A DNA stretch of 16,711 nucleotides from an uncultured Treponema sp. (GTDB taxonomy: Bacteria; Spirochaetota; Spirochaetia; Treponematales; Treponemataceae), in contig CAKZZO010000058.1 in NCBI GenBank assembly GCA_937885175.1, positions 1 through 16,711 of the forward strand. Direction: 5' to 3'. Positions within the stretch are counted from its first letter, which is position 1. Every line of letters begins with the position of its first letter. The position numbers and the translations under genes were made by a program. Shown here one piece after another: positions 1-6,437 of the stretch. The notes below the pieces were generated by a model, which made no database searches, was not told where the DNA came from, and saw only the letters and a list, made by a program, of their open reading frames with translations.

Positions 1-17
1 CCTTTTTGCTGCACATG

Positions 18-76
18 CATTTCATTTGTCCAGCCGATATGCAAGCACGATATCTGTAATGCGTTTGCCCTGAGAG
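18..76 (+). repeat. Left copy of 59-bp terminal inverted repeat
   Basis: Positions 18-76 are the reverse complement of 16653-16711, with only two differences (positions 56 and 74). The pairing rule is i + j = 16729. The right copy runs to the last base of the window, so the true repeat may be longer on that side; left of position 18 no partner sequence is available. No transposase is nearby. The unit contains the small palindrome GATATC and no convincing gene, although a short frame stays open through it. It is probably a dispersed intergenic repeat. Its occurrence at both ends may partly reflect where a contig was broken. Confidence 0.9.
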
Positions 77-129
77 TAATATGAAGAAAAAGTTTTTTAT
101 TTTTTGCATGTATTTTCCCCATTTTTTTC

Positions 130-158
130 TTGACTTTTGCCAGTTCAGAAAGTACACT
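130..158 (+). promoter_or_regulatory. Sigma-70-type promoter of the EIIA gene
   Basis: A -35 box TTGACT (130-135), a 17-nt spacer and a -10 box TACACT (153-158) are visible. The expected transcription start, about 7 nt past the -10 box, falls on the ATG at 165. The AGGAGT between them would then lie outside the mRNA, or act at an unusually short distance. Confidence 0.7.
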
Positions 159-164
159 AGGAGT

Positions 165-611
165 ATGGACTTGAAAACTGTTTTAACACCGGAAACGGTA
201 GAATTGCATCTCAAAGGAAAAACTAAAGAAGAAATCATTGATGAGATGCTGGAAATCCTCATTAAGGCTGGCAAGGTAACCGACAAGGCTGCTGCACGTG
301 AGTGCGTGCTTGATCGCGAACGCAAGATGTCTACAGGCATGAAGCACGGAATCGCTATTCCGCACGGAAAGACTGACACTGTTTCCGATTTGGTTGCATG
401 TATCGGTATTTCTGACAATCCTGTGGATTTTGATTCTCTGGATCAGGAACCGTGCCGTATCTTTATTATGACACTTTCTTCGGTCAACAAAACAGGACCG
501 CACCTGCAGTTCTTGGCCGAAGTAAGCCTGCTCTTTAAGAGTGCAGAAAAACGTGCTCAGATTCTGGCAACACAGGACAAGGCAGAAGTCATTAAAATTT
601 TGACTGACTAG
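165..611 (+). CDS. PTS EIIA-like (PtsN/fructose-type) phosphocarrier protein
   Basis: A 148-residue protein covering a single PTS EIIA type-2 domain, about the normal length for a stand-alone EIIA. The domain accepts phosphate from HPr on a histidine. The motif GIAIPHGKT holds the expected phospho-site His67, and His113 in TGPHLQFLA matches the second conserved histidine. No EIIB or EIIC partner is fused or adjacent, so a regulatory role (PtsN-like) is more likely than sugar uptake; this is inference. The start at 165 fits the family N-terminus (M-x-L-x-x-x-L). An in-frame upstream ATG at 81 would add a 28-residue extension that overlaps the promoter. A TTG at 171 would place AGGAG at a better distance and cannot be excluded. 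The gene is cytoplasmic and followed by an intrinsic terminator. Confidence 0.85.
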   Translation: MDLKTVLTPETVELHLKGKTKEEIIDEMLEILIKAGKVTDKAAARECVLDRERKMSTGMKHGIAIPHGKTDTVSDLVACIGISDNPVDFDSLDQEPCRIFIMTLSSVNKTGPHLQFLAEVSLLFKSAEKRAQILATQDKAEVIKILTD

Positions 612-643
612 GCGGTTGAGTCACAGATGCATTTGACTCGTAG

Positions 644-674
644 AAAGACCCTTGTGAGACAGGGTCTTTTTTTT
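644..674 (+). terminator. Intrinsic terminator after the EIIA gene
   Basis: Arms AAAGACCCT (644-652) and AGGGTCTTT (661-669) pair over 9 bp around an 8-nt loop and run into a T tract. A weaker 6-bp hairpin (GAGTCA 618-623 with TGACTC 634-639) lies just before it. The next gene starts only 16 nt after the T tract. Confidence 0.85.
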
Positions 675-689
675 GTTGGAGAATAAAAC

Positions 690-1130
690 ATGAAGCTGGA
701 AAAAGTATTTGAAGTAAAAGACCGTGTATTGTACAAAATCGGCGGAGAAGCGGTGCCGACAACCGGCATGGCAAAAACCGTAGCATGGAGCCAGGTGGAA
801 CCCGTGGCAGAATCCTATGACGAAGCCTTTCTGGCGGCCTTGCGTGAAGAATTAAAAGCCTTAGAGGAAGACAAAAAATTTGTCTACATTGATGCAGTTT
901 TTGACAGGGAGGACGCTGCCGCTGCTTTTACCGCCGCCATGAAGCACTGTGCCCGACGCATAAAGGACTGCGTGTCAGTGGCAGGCTTTTCCATTCCTGA
1001 TGCCCTTACTAAGGATGGGTTTGCAGAAGGTTCTTCGGCAGCGGAATTTATTGCGGAACTTTCCCAAAAACACGGGCAATATGTTTTCTTCTGCAAAAAT
1101 GCTCCAGAAGGTCTTGTGAATTTGCGATAA
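690..1130 (+). CDS. Hypothetical protein, 146 aa
   Basis: I do not recognise a family. The protein is soluble, with no signal peptide or membrane segment, and is rich in Ala, Glu and Lys in its middle (residues about 42-62 and 74-90, likely helices), with short beta-like stretches such as FVYIDAVF and YVFFCK. GGAG at 678-681 lies 8 nt before the ATG, which supports the start. The gene begins right after the terminator of the EIIA gene and has no room for a promoter of its own in the gap. It is therefore probably expressed by read-through, making the terminator a possible partial stop. A coding role is supported by a clean frame, the ribosome site and ordinary codon use; the function is unknown. 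Confidence 0.7.
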   Translation: MKLEKVFEVKDRVLYKIGGEAVPTTGMAKTVAWSQVEPVAESYDEAFLAALREELKALEEDKKFVYIDAVFDREDAAAAFTAAMKHCARRIKDCVSVAGFSIPDALTKDGFAEGSSAAEFIAELSQKHGQYVFFCKNAPEGLVNLR

Positions 1131-1186
1131 ACCGCAATGTTTGCAAAATACTGCATTAAATTATCATAAAAAGTTATGAAACTCCA

Positions 1187-1217
1187 TTGACTTAAACATG
1201 GTTCTGTGCAATGATAA
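1187..1217 (+). promoter_or_regulatory. Candidate promoter of the lytic transglycosylase gene
   Basis: A -35 box TTGACT (1187-1192) is followed, after 18-19 nt, by an A/T-rich -10-like stretch ATGATAA (1211-1217). The chosen ATG (1222) is only 4 nt beyond it, suggesting a leaderless or nearly leaderless mRNA. The -10 match is weaker than in the other promoters here. Confidence 0.5.
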
Positions 1218-1221
1218 AGCC

Positions 1222-1977
1222 ATGAATTCTTATACGAAACATCTTTTAGAGGGAACCGTCTCACTGAGCGTGCTTTTGCTTACCGTCTGCCTGCTCGTGT
1301 TCTTTCTTGTTCCTGCTCGCGAACAGCCTTTGAATTCGCTTGATTTTAATTCCCATTCCATGCTGGTGCATGCGGATTCGGATGATTTTCTTGCAGATGC
1401 TTCATGGAAAAACGATGAATTTGATGCTTTTTCAGCCCGTGACGACAAGGGACTGGCTTTATATCGCTCTCCAAAAACTCGTCCGGCTGTAGAATGGTTC
1501 TATACCAATGTAGTAGGCAGCCGTGAAGTTGCCCTTGCCATTCTGGAAAATGCAGACAAGAATGACATTCCGGTTTCCCTGGCATTTTCTCTTGCCTACA
1601 TCGAAAGCAAATTTAAGCCCGGCGCAGTAAACAAGAACACAAACTACACGATTGACCGTGGCTTGTTTCAGTTGAACAGCGCATCTTTTCCCAAACTGAC
1701 AGAGGCAGATTTCTTTGACCCCAATACCAGTGCAAAGTACGGCATGCAGCACCTGCGCTTCTGCATGGATGTGGCTGGAAATGAAGTGACAGCCCTTGCC
1801 ATGTATAATGCAGGCACCACGCGGGTCAAGAACAACGAGACTCCCCAGCACACGCTGAACTACGTGGGCAAGATTGAAAATTACCGCGGTCGCTTGGAAG
1901 GCATGTTTACCACCGAAGTCTACGACTTCTTCCAGAACCAGAGCAACGGTGTTGAACTTGCCATGGTGGCGCGTTAA
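1222..1977 (+). CDS. Membrane-anchored lytic transglycosylase (SLT family)
   Basis: A 251-residue protein with an uncleaved-type signal anchor at about residues 12-31 (very hydrophobic), a linker to about residue 90 and a C-terminal SLT/lysozyme-like domain (about 95-225). Family motifs are present: the catalytic Glu128 in YIESKF, the RGLFQLN segment (146-152) and ALAMYNAG (191-198). Such enzymes cleave the MurNAc-GlcNAc bond of peptidoglycan in the periplasm, leaving 1,6-anhydro ends. An in-frame ATG at 1198 lies inside the promoter between the -35 and -10 boxes, so 1222 was preferred. No Shine-Dalgarno site precedes 1222. It converges with pflA across repeat element A, whose first hairpin overlaps the stop codon. 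Confidence 0.88.
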   Translation: MNSYTKHLLEGTVSLSVLLLTVCLLVFFLVPAREQPLNSLDFNSHSMLVHADSDDFLADASWKNDEFDAFSARDDKGLALYRSPKTRPAVEWFYTNVVGSREVALAILENADKNDIPVSLAFSLAYIESKFKPGAVNKNTNYTIDRGLFQLNSASFPKLTEADFFDPNTSAKYGMQHLRFCMDVAGNEVTALAMYNAGTTRVKNNETPQHTLNYVGKIENYRGRLEGMFTTEVYDFFQNQSNGVELAMVAR

Positions 1978-2048
1978 GGGGAAAAGCCTTTCCCCTAGTC
2001 GGCACTTCGTTGCCTCCATACCCCTTTCGCCTAGGGCTTGCCGCCCTA
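1977..2048. repeat. Two-hairpin intergenic element, copy A (short form)
   Basis: Hairpin 1 has arms AGGGGAAA (1977-1984) and TTTCCCCT (1989-1996) around loop AGCC. Then come a conserved 14-mer (1992-2005, CCCCTAGTCGGCAC), a conserved 17-mer (2008-2024, CGTTGCCTCCATACCCC) and hairpin 2 with arms TAGGGC (2032-2037) and GCCCTA (2043-2048). The element fills most of the convergent gap between the transglycosylase gene and pflA. No T tract follows either hairpin on either strand, so it is not a standard intrinsic terminator. A second, longer copy lies at 10876-10994. Confidence 0.8.
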
Positions 2049-2058
2049 AAACCCGCTG

Positions 2059-2829
2059 CTATTTTTTCAGATACTCCGTATACTTTTCCGTTTCCAGAAT
2101 GTTCTTTGCGTTTTGAATGCGCTCTGCCGACGGCATGGGAGTGTCTCTGAGCGCGTATTCTATTCCCAGATTTTCGTATTTTGAGATAGCCAGACTGTGG
2201 TAGGGAAGAATTTCCACGCGTCTAACATTGTGCAGGCTGCGGATAAAGTCACGGGTGCGCATAAGGAACTGGTCGTTGTCACTCATGCCCGGCACCAGCA
2301 CATGGCGAATCCAGATAGGCTTATTGATTTGGTCAAGATAGCGGAACATGTCGATAATGTGTTCGTTCCCCATGCCGGTGAGTTTTTTGTGCTCGGCGGG
2401 GTCTATGTGCTTTATGTCCATCAAAAGCAAGTCGGTGTACTGCATCAGTTCTTCAAATTTGGAAAACCAGGCAGGACTGCGGTTAAAAGGCCCGCCCGAT
2501 GTGTCTATGCAGGTGTTCACGCCTTCTTCCTTTGCCCGCTTAAACAAGTCAATCAGAAAATCAATCTGGGCAAGAGGCTCTCCGCCAGAAAGGGTAATGC
2601 CGCCTTCTTCCCCCCAGTATTCCCGGTAGCGCAGGGCTTTTTTGAGCACATCCTCTGCCGTCCATTCCTCTCCCTTGCCAAATTCCCAGGTTTCCGGGTT
2701 GTGGCAGAAAAGACAGCGCATGGGACAGCCCTGCAAAAAAACAATAAACCTCACCCCCGGCCCGTCTACCGACCCGAATGATTCAAATTTGGAGACTCTT
2801 CCGATTGTGTGTGTGCTGGGATTTTGCAT
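2059..2829 (-). CDS. pflA: Pyruvate formate-lyase activating enzyme
   Basis: A 256-residue radical SAM enzyme of normal PflA length. It uses a [4Fe-4S] cluster and S-adenosylmethionine to abstract hydrogen from a backbone glycine of PflB, creating the glycyl radical. Visible features are the N-terminal block IGRVSKFESFGSVDGPG, the CxxxCxxC cluster motif (Cys35, Cys39, Cys42 in GCPMRCLFC) and the SAM-binding GGEP at 82-85. The start at 2829 has GAGG 6 nt upstream; an in-frame extension to 2916 would add 29 residues not expected in the family. The gene lies 117 nt downstream of pflB on the same strand and should be cotranscribed with it. Confidence 0.95.
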   Translation of the reverse strand: MQNPSTHTIGRVSKFESFGSVDGPGVRFIVFLQGCPMRCLFCHNPETWEFGKGEEWTAEDVLKKALRYREYWGEEGGITLSGGEPLAQIDFLIDLFKRAKEEGVNTCIDTSGGPFNRSPAWFSKFEELMQYTDLLLMDIKHIDPAEHKKLTGMGNEHIIDMFRYLDQINKPIWIRHVLVPGMSDNDQFLMRTRDFIRSLHNVRRVEILPYHSLAISKYENLGIEYALRDTPMPSAERIQNAKNILETEKYTEYLKK

Positions 2830-2890
2830 TCTGTACCTCAAAAAATCCCCGCCCCACAGGTGTGGAACAGGGATTGGAAAAAGAAAAGAG

Positions 2891-2935
2891 TGCGAGAGAA
2901 GAAGAAACCTTATCAAGGTTGCGTTTTCTCTCGCA
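2891..2935 (-). other. Long two-tier hairpin between pflB and pflA
   Basis: Outer arms TGCGAGAGAA (2891-2900) and TTCTCTCGCA (2926-2935) are perfect over 10 bp; an inner 6-bp stem AACCTT/AAGGTT (2906-2911 with 2915-2920) has a 3-nt loop. It sits 11 nt after the pflB stop. On the transcribed (minus) strand the following bases are pyrimidine rich but lack a clean U run. It could stabilise the pflB 3' end, be an RNase processing point, or partly terminate, giving more PflB than PflA. Confidence 0.7.
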
Positions 2936-2946
2936 GATGCTAAGAA

Positions 2947-5283
2947 CTACAGCTGTGCGTGGCAGGTACGGGCGATAACGTCATCCTGCTGCTCTTTGGT
3001 CAGGTTGATGAAGCGTACTGCATAGCCTGAGACGCGCACGGTGAAGTTTGCGTATTCGGGCTTTTCGGGGTGTGCCTGGCAGTCCTTGAGTTTTTCTACG
3101 CCAAAGACGTTTACGTTCAGGTGGTGTGCACCCTTGGCAAAGTAGCCGTCCATTACGTTGACCAGATTCTTTACGCGCTCAGATTCGTCGTGTCCCAATG
3201 CCGCAGGGTTGATTGTCTGGGTATTTGAGATGCCGTCCAAAGCATATTCGTAGGGAACCTTTGCCACAGAGTTGAGGGACGCCACGAGACCGTTTGTTTC
3301 TGCACCGTAAGAGGGGTTGGCTCCCGGTGAGAAGGGTGCGTGTGCGGGGCGACCGTTGGGCAGGGCTCCGGTTGCCTTTCCGTAGACCACGTTTGATGTA
3401 ATCGTAAGGATGGAAGTTGTGGGCTCTGCGTTGCGGTAGGTGTGGTGCTTCTTGATTTTTCCGATAAAGGTCTTCAAGAGCCACTTTGCGATTTCGTCTG
3501 CGCGGTCATCGTCCTGTCCATAGCGGGGGAAGTCGCCTTCCACCTTAAAGTCATAGGCCATGTTGGGGGCAAAAATCCTGTTGCCTTTCTTGTCGGTGAT
3601 GTCGATGTCGCGGCGGAGAACCTTTACTTTTGCATACTTGATTGCAGAAATAGAATCAACTACGTGGCTGAATCCTGCAATACCGGTTGCAAAGGTGCGG
3701 CGCACATCGGTGTCGATAAGGGCCAGCTCTGCTGCTTCGTAGTAGTATTTGTCGTGCATGTAGTGGATGGCGTTCAGTGCGTTTACGTACAGTCCAGCCA
3801 GCCAGTCCAGCATGATGTCGTACTTGTGCATGACTTCATTGTAGTCCAGATATTCGCTGGTGATGGGCTGCAGCTCAGGACCAACCTGTACGCCCGGTGT
3901 CAGGCCTGCTTCTTCATCGCGACCGCCGTTGATGGCGTAGAGCAATGCTTTTGCAAGGTTTGCGCGTGCACCAAAGAACTGCATTTCCTTACCCGTCTGC
4001 GTTGCAGAGACACAGCAGCAGATTGAGTAGTCATCACCCCAGATTGGGCGCATAACGTCATCGTTTTCGTACTGGATTGATGAGGTGTCGATAGAAATCT
4101 TTGCCGCGTACTTGCGGAAGTTTTCGGGCAGACGCTTGGTGTAGAGCACGGTGATGTTTGGCTCTGGTGAAGGTCCCATGTTTTCCAGTGTGTGCAGGAA
4201 GCGGAAGTCGTTCTTGGTAACCATTGAGCGGCCGTCCTGTCCCATGCCGGCAACTTCCAGGGTAGCCCAGATGGGGTCACCAGAGAAGAGGTTGTTGTAA
4301 GATTCAATACGGGCAAAGCGCACCATGCGGAATTTCATAACGATGTGGTCAACCAGTTCCTGTGCTTCTTTTTCGGTGATGACACCGTTCTTCAGGTCGC
4401 GTTCGATGTAGATGTCCAGGAAGGTTGCGATACGACCGACAGACATGGCCGCGCCGTTCTGAGTCTTGATTGCAGCCAGATAGCCGAAGTAAAGCCACTG
4501 GAATGCTTCCTTTGCAGTCTTTGCGGGCTTAGAAATATCGTAGCCGTACATTGCAGCCATTTCTTTCATCTGCTTGAGGGCTTTAATCTGCTCTGCAACT
4601 TCTTCGCGCAGGCGGATAACGTCATCTGTCATGGTGCCGTCGCCGATGTTTGCAAAGTCATTTTCCTTTGACTTGATAAGGAAGTCGATGCCGTAGAGGG
4701 CAACGCGGCGGTAGTCGCCAACAATGCGTCCTCGTCCGTAGGTGTCGGGCAAGCCTGTCAGGATGTGGGCTGAGCGAGCCTTGCGGATTTCGGGTGAGTA
4801 GACCTGGAATACTGCATCTGAGTGAGTCTTGTGGTATTCGGTAAAAATCTTGTGCAGTTCAGGATTGGGCTTGTAGCCGTACATTTCACAGGACTGTTCT
4901 GCCATGCGGATGCCGCCAAAGGGCATGAATGCTCTCTTTAAAGGCTTGTCCGTCTGTAAGCCGACAACCTGCTCCAGTTTTTTGCCTTCTTCGCAGATGT
5001 AGCCCGGCTTGTGAGCAGTGAGTCCGGTAACGATGTCTGTATCAAGATCGAGGACACCGCTTCTTTCCTTTCCGTCAAGGCCTGTGGATTTCTTGTCATG
5101 TTCTGCTTTCTGGAGACGCTGCAGTTCATTGAACAATGTATTCGTGGCATCCGTAGGACCTGCCAAGAATGATGAGTCTCCGTCATAAGGTGTGTAATTT
5201 AACTGAATAAACTCGCGGACATTTACTTCGTCCTGCCAAAGCCGACCGGTTTTAAAGCCTTTCCATGCTTCCTGTTCTGCCAT
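2947..5283 (-). CDS. pflB: Pyruvate formate-lyase (formate C-acetyltransferase)
   Basis: A 778-residue glycyl radical enzyme converting pyruvate and CoA to acetyl-CoA and formate in anaerobic sugar fermentation. The N-terminus (AWKGFKTGRLWQDEVNVREF) matches PflB closely. The catalytic cysteine pair is Cys423-Cys424 in ICCCVS, here preceded by a third cysteine. The radical glycine is Gly753 in RVSGYAVRF near the C-terminus. The start at 5283 has AGGAG 5 nt upstream. A longer in-frame extension to 5364 is not expected in the family and was rejected. It is the first gene of the pflB-pflA operon, transcribed from a promoter near 5462-5490 with a long 5' leader. Confidence 0.97.
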   Translation of the reverse strand: MAEQEAWKGFKTGRLWQDEVNVREFIQLNYTPYDGDSSFLAGPTDATNTLFNELQRLQKAEHDKKSTGLDGKERSGVLDLDTDIVTGLTAHKPGYICEEGKKLEQVVGLQTDKPLKRAFMPFGGIRMAEQSCEMYGYKPNPELHKIFTEYHKTHSDAVFQVYSPEIRKARSAHILTGLPDTYGRGRIVGDYRRVALYGIDFLIKSKENDFANIGDGTMTDDVIRLREEVAEQIKALKQMKEMAAMYGYDISKPAKTAKEAFQWLYFGYLAAIKTQNGAAMSVGRIATFLDIYIERDLKNGVITEKEAQELVDHIVMKFRMVRFARIESYNNLFSGDPIWATLEVAGMGQDGRSMVTKNDFRFLHTLENMGPSPEPNITVLYTKRLPENFRKYAAKISIDTSSIQYENDDVMRPIWGDDYSICCCVSATQTGKEMQFFGARANLAKALLYAINGGRDEEAGLTPGVQVGPELQPITSEYLDYNEVMHKYDIMLDWLAGLYVNALNAIHYMHDKYYYEAAELALIDTDVRRTFATGIAGFSHVVDSISAIKYAKVKVLRRDIDITDKKGNRIFAPNMAYDFKVEGDFPRYGQDDDRADEIAKWLLKTFIGKIKKHHTYRNAEPTTSILTITSNVVYGKATGALPNGRPAHAPFSPGANPSYGAETNGLVASLNSVAKVPYEYALDGISNTQTINPAALGHDESERVKNLVNVMDGYFAKGAHHLNVNVFGVEKLKDCQAHPEKPEYANFTVRVSGYAVRFINLTKEQQDDVIARTCHAQL

Positions 5284-5461
5284 AGAATCTCCTTTGCTTG
5301 TTGGAGACACCATACCCTTGAACCACCGCAGAGCCGACACTGACAAGCCGACCGCACGGGTCATCGCTTACATAAGAAGAGATAACAGATTTCAGAGGGC
5401 TTGTGTCTAGCAAGCAATATTTTTAAAGCCGCTGCTACGCAACGGTGTGTTTTGCATAGAC
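5284..5461 (-). other. Long 5' leader of pflB
   Basis: About 170 nt separate the predicted pflB transcription start (near 5455) from its ATG. It contains a weak hairpin (GCTTG ... CAAGC around 5400-5415) and no riboswitch I can recognise. No clear FNR-like inverted repeat was seen. The leader is AT rich near the promoter and GC richer near the gene. Confidence 0.4.
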
Positions 5462-5490
5462 AATATACTCTTTTATGTTATAAAAGGCAA
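5462..5490 (-). promoter_or_regulatory. Sigma-70-type promoter of pflBA
   Basis: On the minus strand TTGCCT (5490-5485) is followed by a 17-nt spacer and TATATT (5467-5462). Spacing is ideal and both boxes are good. It fires away from the small RNA unit that begins near 5620. Confidence 0.65.
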
Positions 5491-5589
5491 TGGATAAATA
5501 GTGTTTTTTAAAAGAATTTCAAGCAGAGTACACTAGATATGGAAGGGGAAGCCGCTGAAAAAAAAGTGAAAAAAAAATGAAAATTTCGC

Positions 5590-5617
5590 TTGCATTATTC
5601 AGAAAGTGTGCTAACAT
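5590..5617 (+). promoter_or_regulatory. Promoter of the small RNA/leader unit
   Basis: TTGCAT (5590-5595), a 16-nt spacer and TAACAT (5612-5617) with an upstream TGC, i.e. an extended -10. A second weaker -10-like TACACT lies at 5529-5534. Start of transcription is expected near 5622-5625. Confidence 0.5.
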
Positions 5618-5676
5618 AATAAGTGAGGAAGGGCAGGAGATGAGGACCTGACCCCCTTACGTAAAAAGGAGGCGTT

Positions 5677-5724
5677 ATGCAGATTCCGACAAAAATAACA
5701 CGTCCGACAGGCGTAAAACTGTAA
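5677..5724 (+). CDS. Possible leader peptide, 15 aa
   Basis: The ORF MQIPTKITRPTGVKL is preceded by AAGGAGG with a 4-nt gap to the ATG, one of the best ribosome sites in the window. It is basic and has no codon run that would point to amino-acid attenuation (two Pro, three Thr, three Lys). It lies inside the candidate RNA and ends about 75 nt before the terminator hairpin. It could be a regulatory upstream ORF; a chance occurrence is possible. Confidence 0.35.
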   Translation: MQIPTKITRPTGVKL

Positions 5725-5799
5725 GCGAATACAACTACCTGCAGTCAGGCAGGGCTACATAAGAACTCCCGCACCAAAGGGTTGCGACAGGAGACGTAT

Positions 5800-5827
5800 A
5801 AGCCACCAGAAGTTGGTGGCTTTTTTT
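5800..5827 (+). terminator. Intrinsic terminator of the small RNA/leader
   Basis: AAGCCACCA (5800-5808) pairs with TGGTGGCTT (5814-5822) over 9 bp around loop GAAGT, followed by T tract 5821-5827. It is the strongest terminator in the window and ends 26 nt before the next start codon. Confidence 0.92.
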
Positions 5828-5836
5828 ATGACCTCA

Positions 5837-5845
5837 TGCTATACT
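5837..5845 (+). promoter_or_regulatory. Extended -10 promoter of the 5854 gene
   Basis: TGCTATACT is a near-consensus extended -10 box. The ATG follows after 8 nt, so the mRNA would be leaderless or nearly so. No good -35 box is visible because the terminator occupies that place. Confidence 0.5.
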
Positions 5846-5853
5846 GGTAGGCG

Positions 5854-6432
5854 ATGAGTGAAATTTCTTCCGCCTTGAGTGCATTCAGCAAAAAGTTTTC
5901 CCGCTTTACCAAAGCCAATCCTTTTGGCGAACCGGTATCAAAGCCTCGTCCTGATGACCTGACCCAGCGCAGAATCATGGAAAAAGATGAAGCATTTTCT
6001 GCGGAAGTCATACGCACCTATACAAAATACCGTTTTCCCTACAAGACCTTGGGTGAAGATTCTCTGGAAGCAGCCTCAATAAAAAATGACGAGGATGCCC
6101 TTTTGGCAGCCTACAACCTCTATAAGGCGGTGCTGGCGGCAAACGAGCAGTTTGGAACGGAACAGACGCGCATCAGGGATGATGTGATTGCAACGCCCCT
6201 TGCCCGCAAGGATGCCTACACTCAGGGAGATGATTTTGTGTACTTGCAGTGCTGGCTGCGCTATGAGCAAAAGGTTGAGGATGTAGTGCCTGTCCTTGCT
6301 CAGCCTTTATCCCAGCGGCAAGAGAAAGACACCTACACCCTGCAATTTGTTCCCGCGGAATCCTACCATGGAGACTACAAAAAGAAAGAAATCGTTGCGG
6401 TAATCCAGTCAGAATTTTATCCTGCGGGATAA
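5854..6432 (+). CDS. Hypothetical protein, 192 aa
   Basis: I do not recognise a family. The protein looks cytoplasmic: no signal peptide, no hydrophobic helix, many charged residues. The N-terminal 45 residues are basic and Ser/Lys/Pro rich (probably flexible), the middle (about 75-112) looks helical, and the C-terminal 60 residues carry alternating hydrophobic stretches (DDFVYLQCWLRY, TYTLQFV, EIVAVIQSEFY) suggesting a beta-rich domain. The only start candidate near the promoter is 5854; there is no clear Shine-Dalgarno site. It converges with the adenylate cyclase gene with 5 nt between the stops. Confidence 0.65.
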   Translation: MSEISSALSAFSKKFSRFTKANPFGEPVSKPRPDDLTQRRIMEKDEAFSAEVIRTYTKYRFPYKTLGEDSLEAASIKNDEDALLAAYNLYKAVLAANEQFGTEQTRIRDDVIATPLARKDAYTQGDDFVYLQCWLRYEQKVEDVVPVLAQPLSQRQEKDTYTLQFVPAESYHGDYKKKEIVAVIQSEFYPAG

Positions 6433-6437
6433 TCCCC

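Larger units (their letters stand above)
5622..5827 (+). ncRNA. Candidate small structured RNA or regulatory leader, unassigned
   Basis: This unit of about 205 nt is bounded by a promoter and a strong terminator. It folds locally: GGGCAGG (5631-5637) pairs with CCTG-A-CCC (5647-5654, one bulge); CCTGC/GCAGG (5738-5742 with 5749-5753); a CTCCCGCA/TGCG..GGAG hairpin (about 5766-5793). A strong AAGGAGG site precedes a 15-codon ORF at 5677. I compared it by eye with tmRNA, 6S, SRP RNA and common riboswitches and found no match. The gene at 5854 has its own -10 box after the terminator, so this may be either an independent sRNA or an attenuated leader of that gene. Confidence 0.5.

Noticed and set aside
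1198..1221. Upstream ATG at 1198 as start of the lytic transglycosylase
   Set aside because: It lies between the -35 and -10 boxes of the predicted promoter and has no ribosome site; 1222 gives a typical short basic N-terminus before the membrane anchor.
2197..2781. Long open frames antisense to pflA, pflB, the cyclase, the peptidase and the ketosynthase gene
   Set aside because: They mirror codon bias of strongly supported genes on the other strand, lack ribosome sites and show no recognisable motifs.
5539..5580. 13-codon ORF (ATG at 5539) after a TACACT box
   Set aside because: It is mostly Lys/Glu codons from A-rich sequence, lacks a ribosome site and overlaps the region upstream of a better promoter; likely chance.
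5622..5827. Identity as tmRNA, 6S RNA, SRP RNA, a T-box or a glycine-type riboswitch
   Set aside because: The conserved cores (tRNA-like ends and tag, long closed bubble, the SRP apical motif, the T-box AGGGTGG core, the glycine aptamer GGAGAG pairs) are not present. A short stretch near 5771-5794 looks faintly like a glycine aptamer but the core does not fit.
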